A stretch of DNA of 5,562 nucleotides from Helicobacteraceae bacterium (GTDB taxonomy: Bacteria; Campylobacterota; Campylobacteria; Campylobacterales; SZUA-545), in NCBI GenBank assembly GCA_031282285.1, contig JAITEA010000170.1, forward strand, positions 1 to 5,562, given 5' to 3'. Under the pieces are notes generated by a model that did not search any database, had not been told where the DNA came from, and saw nothing but the letters and a program-made list of their open reading frames with translations. Shown here one piece after another: positions 1-5,562 of this stretch (its first letter is position 1; the number at the start of each line of letters is the position of its first letter). Made by a program: the position numbers and the translations under genes.

Positions 1-178
1 TTTTCCCATTTGGCATTTCATCGGCGACAATAATACCTCAAATTCTCTATCGCCCGCAATCGCGGCGGCAATATTGGGCGCGGCGGCGCGGCAAAGAGGC
101 TTCTTGTTACACTTCTTGCGTCGCAACGGCGAACGGCGCGGCGGCGGGCGCGCGGTTTTTTGACCAAAAAGGGCGATT
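1..178. other. Upstream region without an assignable gene
   Basis: I see no convincing gene here. Bases 1-60 are AT-richer. From about 61 to 160 the sequence is dominated by GCG/GGC runs, with similar GCGCGGCGGCG-like blocks near 61-69, 79-93 and 136-148. A + strand frame is open from base 2 to a TGA at 161-163, and a minus-strand frame is open from about 190 through the left edge. The + frame has no visible start, and the minus frame offers only a TTG without a ribosome site (123-125). Their translations are rich in A, R and G and match no family I know. No clear -35/-10 pair stands out before the first gene. The region could be an intergenic spacer, part of a dispersed repeat, or the tail of a gene whose body lies to the left. 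Confidence 0.5.
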
Positions 179-1789
179 GTGGCGGAGCAAAATATGGCGG
201 ATCAAAATAACGAGACTAGCGGCGCGGAAGCGGGCAAACTATTGAGCGCGGTTTGGCGCTTTTTGAAACTCAATAACTATATGTGGAGCCTGATCTACGC
301 GCCGATCGTCGCGCAGTTACTCGTTCTTTGCTACTTGACAATCGATGATAATCTCTTGCTTTATTCTATTGTCTTTTGTTCGATCGTTACGGCGATCGCA
401 ATCGCGATTTTGGGCTATTTCAGATCGAAAAAGTTAGAGGTAAAAGACGGATATTTCACAAGCTATTTCCCCCTGTTTTTGCCGGTCGTAATTGTCGCGC
501 TTCAATTAAGCGTCATTTATGCCGCAGTGGCGTCCGAACGCTTTTTATTATTTATAGTTACAAGCTCTGCAATCATATCGTATTTGGAGATGGGTACAAC
601 TATCGTCTATCTACCTACTATGTTTGCGTTTGAGCCAGTCTATTTTTCCGTGTATATTTTAACCGTTAGCGCCGCTTACGCTTTCGGATTTTTCTTAGGG
701 CTGCGCGGCAAAAATCAACCAATCGTAAATAAAAAACCGATATATCTGTCCGCTTTTATCGCGCTTATCGCTATCGCGCCAGCGTCGCTAATAATCGCGT
801 ATATAAACCGCTATGTAATCTCTGACGATCTGCAAAAGCTAAGTCCGATTAGAAGCGACTTTATTCCCGACGCAAAGATTCAAGCGGCGCGCGCGTTGAT
901 AGGCGAACCAACGATCTATTTTGAAGATAATCTGCCCAAATTGGACGGAACGATAGCGCTGTATCCCGTCTATTCAGCCGCCGCCAAAGCGATATACAAA
1001 AAACCCGACAATCTCCGCGAATACGAATACACACAAAAGTATATAGCCTGCTCGCTCACAAATGACGCCTTGCGCGATAGCTACTTCACGCCGATTGATA
1101 TTGAGCATATAGCCTGCTTGCACACAAAGAACGCCTACTATAATCTGATTAACAAGTTAGCCGATCTAATCTTTGTCGCGGAGCCTTCGCAGAATCGCTT
1201 AAAAATATCCGAAACTTCTGATGTCTCAGGGCTTGCGCTAACGCCGATCGGCAAAGAGGCGTTTGTATTTTTGGTTAATGAGAATAATCCGATCGGATCG
1301 CTTACGATCGAACAGCTTCAAAAGATATATACCGGCGAAATAACCAACTGGCGCGAAGTCGGCGGCGAAGACGAGACGATTTTGGCTTTTCAGCGCAAGG
1401 AATACTCCGACATCCAAACTACTATGGCAAATACGGTGATGAAAGGTCTGAAGCTCAAAACGCCGCCTCAAGAGACAGTAATAAGCGTTCTGCCGAGTAT
1501 TACTGTAGCGGATTATCGAAACGCGGAGAACGCGATCGGCTATTCGTTTAGATTTTTTGTTACCGATATGCAGGAAACCAAAGGCGTCCGGCTTCTGGCG
1601 ATAAACGGCGTGGAACCTACGCCAGAAAATATAGCGAACGGATCGTATCCGCTGACGCAGGAGTTTTATATTGTCGCTCGCAAAGACGATATAACCCCCA
1701 ACGCGCAGAAGCTAATCGACTGGTTCTTAAGCGATCAAGGACAAGCGCTTATCAAAGATGTAGGTTATATACCCTTAAAAGGGTTTTAG
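179..1789 (+). CDS. Membrane-anchored PstS-like substrate-binding domain protein, paralogue 1
   Basis: This gene encodes a membrane domain fused to a phosphate-type binding-protein domain. Hydrophobic segments lie near residues 37-57, 59-81, 96-118, 122-145, 156-176 and 188-209. From about residue 242 (GEPTIYF) to the end the protein matches the PBP-like/PstS family, with TPIGKEAFVF (355-364), the IYTGEITNWREVGG block (383-396), FQR (404-406), NAIGYSF (451-457) and a C-terminal LIDWFLSDQGQALI block (512-525). In the family this fold binds phosphate or a similar oxyanion outside the cytoplasmic membrane; whether this copy does is doubtful. The family's DGAT loop reads DGTI (256-259), and the SGSQT loop reads SDIQT (410-414). 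It is 39 residues longer than its neighbour, partly from an extra segment around 276-318. No pst transporter genes lie nearby. The start is GTG at 179 or ATG at 194, the latter with the better ribosome site. The family assignment is firm; ligand and role are unknown. Confidence 0.85.
   Translation: MAEQNMADQNNETSGAEAGKLLSAVWRFLKLNNYMWSLIYAPIVAQLLVLCYLTIDDNLLLYSIVFCSIVTAIAIAILGYFRSKKLEVKDGYFTSYFPLFLPVVIVALQLSVIYAAVASERFLLFIVTSSAIISYLEMGTTIVYLPTMFAFEPVYFSVYILTVSAAYAFGFFLGLRGKNQPIVNKKPIYLSAFIALIAIAPASLIIAYINRYVISDDLQKLSPIRSDFIPDAKIQAARALIGEPTIYFEDNLPKLDGTIALYPVYSAAAKAIYKKPDNLREYEYTQKYIACSLTNDALRDSYFTPIDIEHIACLHTKNAYYNLINKLADLIFVAEPSQNRLKISETSDVSGLALTPIGKEAFVFLVNENNPIGSLTIEQLQKIYTGEITNWREVGGEDETILAFQRKEYSDIQTTMANTVMKGLKLKTPPQETVISVLPSITVADYRNAENAIGYSFRFFVTDMQETKGVRLLAINGVEPTPENIANGSYPLTQEFYIVARKDDITPNAQKLIDWFLSDQGQALIKDVGYIPLKGF
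184..196 (+). promoter_or_regulatory. Ribosome binding site favouring an ATG start at 194
   Basis: GGAG at 184-187 sits six bases before an in-frame ATG at 194-196, which is near-ideal spacing. The longer start, GTG at 179, has a weaker AAGGG-like stretch at about 169-173, five bases upstream. The five extra residues are hydrophilic and add no recognisable feature. The ATG would give a 531-residue protein instead of 536. Both starts remain possible. Confidence 0.45.
1041..1136 (+). repeat. Short direct duplication inside paralogue 1 (66-base period)
   Basis: Bases 1041-1070 and 1107-1136 match at 26 of 30 positions with an offset of 66 bases, exactly 22 codons. The encoded units are IACSLTNDA (289-297) and IACLHTKNA (311-319). 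Paralogue 2 has a single corresponding unit, YCSRTDAAY (271-279). Flanking bases of the period are not clearly alike, so either the duplication is old or only the core was preserved. The reading frame is kept. Confidence 0.6.
1601..1764 (+). repeat. Copy 1 of the near-identical 3' segment shared by the two paralogues
   Basis: These 164 bases align without gaps to 3149-3312 with 16 mismatches, about 90% identity. The last 50 bases (1715-1764) are identical to 3263-3312. The segment encodes the C-terminal lobe of the binding-protein domain. Similarity falls away sharply toward the 5' end, with the membrane halves strongly diverged. Confidence 0.9.
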
Positions 1790-1849
1790 GTTTTTATGTC
1801 AAAAGCAAATAAATTAAAATGAGTCGTACTTGCCGATGAAAGGCTTAAG
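1790..1849 (+). promoter_or_regulatory. 60-base spacer with a possible weak promoter and a ribosome binding site for paralogue 2
   Basis: The spacer is AT-rich. TAAAAT at 1815-1820 differs from the TATAAT consensus at one position, but no good -35 hexamer lies 16-18 bases upstream. Weak -35 boxes are common in Campylobacterota, so a promoter is possible but unproven. GAAAGG at 1838-1843, six bases before the ATG at 1850, is a good ribosome site and supports that start. Read-through from paralogue 1 is equally plausible. Confidence 0.3.
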
Positions 1850-3343
1850 ATGTTAAAAAAGATATTTACAAACGCTTATATGGTTTCGTTCATTTATGTA
1901 CCGATAATCGTACATATCGCGGGAGTTGCGTTTTTATTTTCTTTGAGAGTTTTGAGCGATCTTAATCTCTTCCGTTTTCACGAGCCCTATTTTCACGACC
2001 CGTATCCAATTTCGTCAATTGTTTTTGTCCATCTCTTGGCTCTTTTTTGGCTGCTTTTGTCGCTTGGTTCTTTTGGCTATTTTTGGGCTAAAAAGCTGAT
2101 ATACGAACTAAATTTCAAGACCTATTTTATGATTTTTGCGGTTTTGATATACGCTCTTTTTTGCATGAATTTGGCTTTTTTGATTTCGGGCTGGAGTTAC
2201 GCAAGCGAATACTTTTCATTGATTGCTCTTTTTTCAAACCCGTTATTCATTTTGATAAATTATATACTTGTAGATGAAAGTCTGCCTTTATACGCTTTTT
2301 TAATTCAAGTTGTGTCGTATGCGATATTTAGTATAAGCATAATCTTGGCTCTTTGGAAAAAGGGGTTATTGAGATTGACAAAGCCTGTAAAGATTTTAAC
2401 TCCTGTTCTTTTTATATTAACGCTTACCGCGCTTTCGCAGTGGTCATATAGAAATTCGCTTTTTATCGCCCCTTCAGTTGCCGAACTTGAACGCTTTGAC
2501 GACAGCGGAAGTTTTGGTGCGCCCGCAATTGCTTTAAGTGGCGAGCCAACTATATATTTCGATGATAAGCAGCCAAAGATTGATGCCGCTACCTCGTTTT
2601 GCTCGATATATATTTCCGTCGTTGAAGGGCTCTACAAAAAGTCTGACGCAGACGAGCGCTATTGTTCGCGCACCGATGCGGCTTATTTTAGGTTAGTGCG
2701 CGGCGCCGTCGATCTGATCTTTGTTTTCGCGCCCTCAAGCGAACAGTTGCAAATGGCAAAAGATGAGGGCGTAGAGCTTATCTTGACGCCTGTCGGCAAA
2801 GAGGCTTTTGTGTTTTTGACGAACAGAGAAAATCCCGTCAAAAATTTGAGCGTGGAACAGATTAGACAAATCTACGCGGGTAAAATCACAAATTGGCGCG
2901 AAGTCGGCGGAGAAAATGAAAAGATATTAGCCTTTCAGCGCAATAAAAACTCGGGCAGTCAAACGACTATGGAAAAGTATGTTATGAAAGGACTATCATT
3001 TAAGGCGCCTCTAAAAGAAGAGTTTCACACTATGGGCGGCATGATAGAGGGAGTGGCGGATTATCGAAACGCCAAAAACGCTATAGGATATTCGTTTAGA
3101 TATTATGCGACCGATATGAAATCAAATGAGAATATTCAGCTTTTAAGTATAAACGGCGTAGAACCAACGCCCGAAAATATCGCAAACGGATCGTATCCAT
3201 TAACGCAGGAGTTTTATATCGTCGCCCGCAAGGGCGATATAGCTCCAAACGCGCAGAAGCTGATCGACTGGTTCTTAAGCGATCAAGGACAAGCGCTTAT
3301 CAAAGATGTAGGCTACATTCCAATAGTAAGGCAGACAAAATGA
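1850..3343 (+). CDS. Membrane-anchored PstS-like substrate-binding domain protein, paralogue 2
   Basis: This is a tandem paralogue of the preceding gene with the same layout. Hydrophobic segments lie near residues 12-33, 55-79, 91-114, 120-141, 148-168 and 182-200, followed by a PstS-like domain from about 231 (GEPTIYF). The N-termini still share a Y-M-x-S-x-I-Y-x-P-I pattern and GYFxxKKL, so the whole genes are related. Family motifs are TPVGKEAFVF (313-322), IYAGKITNWREVGG (341-354), FQR (362-364) and an intact SGSQT loop (368-372). The first ligand loop reads DAAT (245-248), keeping the Thr but with Ala in place of Gly. The domain probably faces the periplasm and binds phosphate or a related anion; this is inferred from the family. 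The gene is AT-rich in its membrane half: two 60-base stretches I counted, from 2101 and 2221, have 17 and 16 G/C. Its TGA overlaps the nif3 ATG, implying translational coupling. Confidence 0.87.
   Translation: MLKKIFTNAYMVSFIYVPIIVHIAGVAFLFSLRVLSDLNLFRFHEPYFHDPYPISSIVFVHLLALFWLLLSLGSFGYFWAKKLIYELNFKTYFMIFAVLIYALFCMNLAFLISGWSYASEYFSLIALFSNPLFILINYILVDESLPLYAFLIQVVSYAIFSISIILALWKKGLLRLTKPVKILTPVLFILTLTALSQWSYRNSLFIAPSVAELERFDDSGSFGAPAIALSGEPTIYFDDKQPKIDAATSFCSIYISVVEGLYKKSDADERYCSRTDAAYFRLVRGAVDLIFVFAPSSEQLQMAKDEGVELILTPVGKEAFVFLTNRENPVKNLSVEQIRQIYAGKITNWREVGGENEKILAFQRNKNSGSQTTMEKYVMKGLSFKAPLKEEFHTMGGMIEGVADYRNAKNAIGYSFRYYATDMKSNENIQLLSINGVEPTPENIANGSYPLTQEFYIVARKGDIAPNAQKLIDWFLSDQGQALIKDVGYIPIVRQTK
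3149..3312 (+). repeat. Copy 2 of the near-identical 3' segment shared by the two paralogues
   Basis: This aligns gap-free with 1601-1764 at a constant offset of 1548 bases, with 16 mismatches in total and none in the last 50 bases. Most differences are synonymous; the residue changes I see are Asp/Gly and Thr/Ala near RKxDIxPNAQ. The identical stretch ends just before the two C-termini diverge (PLKGF against PIVRQTK). Confidence 0.9.
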
Positions 3344-4068
3344 AACTTCAAGAGCTACTAGATATTTGCGATCAGATTTCGCCGTTTGAAACGCAGGAGA
3401 GCTGGGACAATAGCGGGCTGATCGCGGGCGACAAAAACGCGCAGATTACGCAAATAGTTCTCGCGTTGGAAGCCGACGGCGCGGTTATAGATAGCCTGCA
3501 AAAAGGCTCGGCGCTGATCGCGCATCACCCGCCGATCTTTTCGCCGATTAAGCGGCTGGATTTTTCGGAATATCCCGCCAATCTTATCCGCGAGATTATT
3601 ATGAAACGAGCGTCGCTGATCGCTATGCATACCAATTTTGACAAAAGCCATCTTAACCAATTTATAGCGCGCAAAGTTCTGCTCTGGCGCGAATTTACCA
3701 GCGAAGGATTTGCCTGCTTCCACGAGACAAAATACGCGTTTAGCGAGATCGTCGAGCTTGTCAGAACCGCTTTTGGCGGCGTGAGATCGGTCGTGGAGCC
3801 GCGAAAACGCGAGTCGTACCGCGTGGCGCTCTGCTGCGGCAGCGGCGGCGCTATGATCGGCGAGATCGACTGCGACATCGTGATCACGGGCGATCTCAAA
3901 TACCACGACGCGATCAAGGCAAGATCGCTTGGGATCGGCGCGATCGACGCGGGACACTACGAAACCGAGCGTTTTTTTGGCGAGGCGATGCGCCTTGCGC
4001 TGAAAGAAAAGGGCATAGACGCTATAATCGCGCCTTCGCAAAATCCATTTTCCGACGGAATACGATGA
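3340..4068 (+). CDS. Nif3-like dinuclear metal-centre protein (DUF34/YbgI family)
   Basis: This 242-residue protein has the signature motifs of the Nif3/YbgI family: SWDNSGL (21-27), HHPPIFSP (62-69), HTNFD (97-101), TGDLKYHDA (183-191) and DAGHYETE (203-210). By comparison with family structures, the two metal ions should be held by H62, H63, D101, H206 and E210, all present. The length fits the compact form lacking the extra middle domain of Bacillus-type members. Known members form toroidal hexamers in the cytoplasm. The biochemical role is not settled, and the common label 'GTP cyclohydrolase 1 type 2' is poorly supported. The ATG at 3340 overlaps the stop of the upstream gene (ATGA), with AAGG at 3328-3331 as ribosome site. 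The stop likewise overlaps the next start. The order nif3, zinc-ribbon gene, waaA is that of Helicobacter and Campylobacter. Confidence 0.95.
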   Translation: MKLQELLDICDQISPFETQESWDNSGLIAGDKNAQITQIVLALEADGAVIDSLQKGSALIAHHPPIFSPIKRLDFSEYPANLIREIIMKRASLIAMHTNFDKSHLNQFIARKVLLWREFTSEGFACFHETKYAFSEIVELVRTAFGGVRSVVEPRKRESYRVALCCGSGGAMIGEIDCDIVITGDLKYHDAIKARSLGIGAIDAGHYETERFFGEAMRLALKEKGIDAIIAPSQNPFSDGIR

Positions 4069-4802
4069 ACAAACACCTGAAACAACTGATCGAACTTAGC
4101 GAACTGGACAAGACGCTCGACGATTTCCTGCCAGAAGAGGAGCGCGTCAACGGCGCGCTGAACGCGCTGACGGAGGAGCAAAACCGCGCGAAACGGCAGA
4201 TCGAGGAGACGGAAGCGGTCATCGCCGAAAACCGCGCCAAGATCGTCAAGCACGAGGCGCATTTAGCCGAGCAGTCCGACAGGCTCGCGCAGCGATCGAA
4301 AAAAAGCGGCGATCTCAAAACCGAGCGCGAGGTCAAAGCGCTCTCGCTCGAGGAGGATATAGCGCGGGAGCAGGTTTCCTTTATCAACGAGGAGATCGCC
4401 AGACTGCAAAATATCGAGGACGAGCAAAAAGCGAAGATCGATAAGCTCAAAACGCGCATTATCGAGATTGAGTCGCAGGTTGGCGAGGCGAAAAAGCAGA
4501 ACAGCGACGCGCTCGCCGCGCTGAACGAGAAGCGCTCCGCCGTCGCCGCCCAGAAAGAAAAACTCGTCGCGGAGATTCCGCAAAAGGTGTTTGGATTTTA
4601 TACGAGAATCCGCCGCTGGGCGGGCGCGCGCGTCGTCGTGCCGGTCAAGAAACAGGCTTGCTACGGCTGCTTTATGAAGATCAGCGACAAAGTTTATAGC
4701 GAGGTGATCGCCTCGCAGGAGATCGTAACCTGCCCAAGCTGCGGCTGCATTTTGTATGTCAAAGAAGATGAAAAAGTCGAGGATACGAAAGCCGCGGCGT
4801 AA
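4065..4802 (+). CDS. flgZ: Coiled-coil and C4 zinc-ribbon protein, HP0958/FlgZ type
   Basis: This 245-residue protein has a long charged helical part (about 1-175, rich in E, K, Q, A and R, with heptad-like spacing) predicted to form an antiparallel coiled coil. A C-terminal zinc ribbon follows, with CYGC (199-202) and CPSC (223-226) supplying the four Cys ligands; a fifth Cys is at 228. The VVPVKKQACYGCFM and VTCPSCGCILY blocks are typical of the family. In H. pylori the homologue HP0958 binds the sigma-54 factor RpoN and flaA mRNA and is needed for flagella. That role is transferred here by homology and gene order, and no flagellar gene lies in the window to support it. The ATG overlaps the nif3 stop (ATGA), with GGAA at about 4057-4060 as a weak ribosome site, so translation is probably coupled. 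The gene is GC-richer than the two binding-protein genes. Confidence 0.9.
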   Translation: MNKHLKQLIELSELDKTLDDFLPEEERVNGALNALTEEQNRAKRQIEETEAVIAENRAKIVKHEAHLAEQSDRLAQRSKKSGDLKTEREVKALSLEEDIAREQVSFINEEIARLQNIEDEQKAKIDKLKTRIIEIESQVGEAKKQNSDALAALNEKRSAVAAQKEKLVAEIPQKVFGFYTRIRRWAGARVVVPVKKQACYGCFMKISDKVYSEVIASQEIVTCPSCGCILYVKEDEKVEDTKAAA

Positions 4803-4822
4803 CCGACGCTTGAAAGACGGCA

Positions 4823-5562
4823 ATGTTTAATATTTTCTATGTATTGGCGATGTGGGCGATCTGGCTGGTTGCTCTGCCGCCGTTGGCGCTTGCCGCGATA
4901 TTTTCCGGCAAAGCCCGATCGTTTCTGCTTTTGAGAGCGCTGCCCTTTGGCGCCAAAAGTATGCCGTTTTCAAAAAAAGGAGTCTGGATACACTGCGCCA
5001 GCTTTGGCGAGGTCAGGGCGATCGCGCCGATCGTGGAGTATATCCGGCGCGCCGATAAGCGCTTTTGCATATCCGTAACCACCAAAACGGGCTACGAAGA
5101 GGCTTCGAGGCTCTATCGCGGCGAGTCGATCCGCATTCTGCCGTTTGAAAACTTCCTGCCGTTTTGGATCAGGCGGCAGGACGCGCTGATCGTTTTCGAC
5201 GCGGAGTTGTGGTACGCGCTCTTTGCCTTCGCCAAAAAACGCGGCGCCAAAACCACGCTGATCAACGCGCGAATCCCGCTGTATAGATTAACTAGATACA
5301 ACCGCTTGCGCTGGCTGTACAAGCGGATTTTCAACAAGATCGATTTTATCTACGCGCAAAGCGACGAGGATCGCGATCGGCTAATCTCGCTCGGCGCGAT
5401 CAACGCTATGACGCTTGGCAATATCAAGCTGTTGCAAACGCCGCAAAAAACGCGCGACTTCGCCAAGCCGCCCAGCCTTACGATCGTCGCCGCCAGCACG
5501 CACGAGAACGAGGAGGCGCTAATCTTGCGCGCGTGGATCGCAAGCGGCGTTGGCGGGCGAAT
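4823..5562 (+). CDS. waaA: 3-deoxy-D-manno-octulosonic acid (Kdo) transferase, 5' part
   Basis: The frame is open from ATG at 4823 to the window edge, giving 246 complete codons; members of this family are usually about 390-430 residues, so the C-terminal UDP/CMP-sugar-fold half is mostly missing. The enzyme transfers Kdo from CMP-Kdo to lipid A precursor on the inner face of the cytoplasmic membrane. A hydrophobic anchor spans about residues 4-27. Diagnostic motifs are WIHCASFGEVRA (55-66), whose Glu63 matches the catalytic acidic residue of the family, FDAELW (125-130), INARIPLYR (147-155), YAQSDEDRDRL (177-187), LGNIK (198-202) and ASTHENEEALIL (224-235). The start lies 20 bases after the zinc-ribbon stop, with a GAAAGACGG stretch (4812-4820) as a modest ribosome site. 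It implies an outer membrane with lipopolysaccharide or lipooligosaccharide. The truncation is due to the window, not to a mutation. Confidence 0.95.
   Translation, partial: MFNIFYVLAMWAIWLVALPPLALAAIFSGKARSFLLLRALPFGAKSMPFSKKGVWIHCASFGEVRAIAPIVEYIRRADKRFCISVTTKTGYEEASRLYRGESIRILPFENFLPFWIRRQDALIVFDAELWYALFAFAKKRGAKTTLINARIPLYRLTRYNRLRWLYKRIFNKIDFIYAQSDEDRDRLISLGAINAMTLGNIKLLQTPQKTRDFAKPPSLTIVAASTHENEEALILRAWIASGVGGR

Noticed and set aside
136..160. GC-rich block followed by six T, resembling an intrinsic terminator for a gene to the left
   Set aside because: The block is made of G-rich GCG/GGC runs with few matching C-rich partners, and only about four base pairs of stem can form.
1771..1790. 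Small inverted repeat ACCCT-TAAA-AGGGT followed by TTTT, resembling a terminator
   Set aside because: The stem is only five base pairs and lies inside the last codons of paralogue 1. The T run is short and interrupted, so it is too weak to call as a terminator.
1796..1822. Eight-codon frame starting ATG TCA AAA before paralogue 2, a possible leader peptide
   Set aside because: It is very short, the sequence is generic and AT-rich, and there is no attenuator-like structure. Chance explains it.
179..3343. Labelling the paralogues as pstS of a phosphate ABC transporter
   Set aside because: Both have a large membrane domain instead of a signal peptide, no pstCAB genes are present, and copy 1 has altered ligand loops. 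Only the C-terminal fold is shared.
3340..4068. Naming the Nif3 protein a GTP cyclohydrolase
   Set aside because: That activity is weakly supported for the family. The motifs show a metal-binding Nif3 protein and do not establish a reaction.
3358..4823. Long open frames on the minus strand and other frames across nif3 and the zinc-ribbon gene
   Set aside because: They lie opposite two clearly recognised conserved proteins, have no family motifs, and arise from the lack of stop codons opposite GC-rich coding sequence.

Overview
The window most likely comes from a member of the Campylobacterota (epsilonproteobacteria). The right half carries a Nif3/DUF34 metal protein, a coiled-coil/zinc-ribbon protein of the HP0958/FlgZ type and the Kdo transferase gene waaA, in that order on one strand. 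The same trio is adjacent in Helicobacter pylori (HP0959-HP0958-HP0957) and Campylobacter jejuni (Cj0705-Cj0707). Base composition is higher in GC than in those two pathogens, and the hexamer CGATCG is very frequent, so this is probably a less-studied or uncultured lineage. The organism is inferred from gene order and protein motifs only.

Layout. Bases 1-178 have no gene I can assign and hold GC-rich, GCG/GGC-repetitive sequence. Bases 179-1789 and 1850-3343 are two tandem paralogous genes. Each encodes an N-terminal multi-spanning membrane domain fused to a C-terminal PstS-like (phosphate-type periplasmic binding protein) domain. Bases 3340-4068 encode Nif3, 4065-4802 the zinc-ribbon protein, and 4823 to the right edge the first 246 codons of waaA, which is cut by the window end.

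All genes are on the + strand and tightly packed. Paralogue 2 overlaps nif3 by ATGA, nif3 overlaps the zinc-ribbon gene by ATGA, and waaA starts 20 bases after the zinc-ribbon stop. From at least 1850 on, this looks like one operon. The nif3-zinc ribbon-waaA part is a conserved housekeeping cluster (metal protein, flagellar/RpoN-linked protein, lipopolysaccharide core). The two membrane-anchored binding proteins are the accessory part and the most unusual content.

The two paralogues share a 164-bp 3' segment that is about 90% identical, including a perfect 50-bp stretch, while their membrane halves are strongly diverged. They differ at the residues that should hold the ligand, and copy 1 has an extra segment containing a short internal duplication. 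Copy 2 is AT-richer than its neighbours and contains no CGATCG. Together these suggest duplication, divergence and local gene conversion in a poorly characterised family. I cannot show a complete new system from this window.
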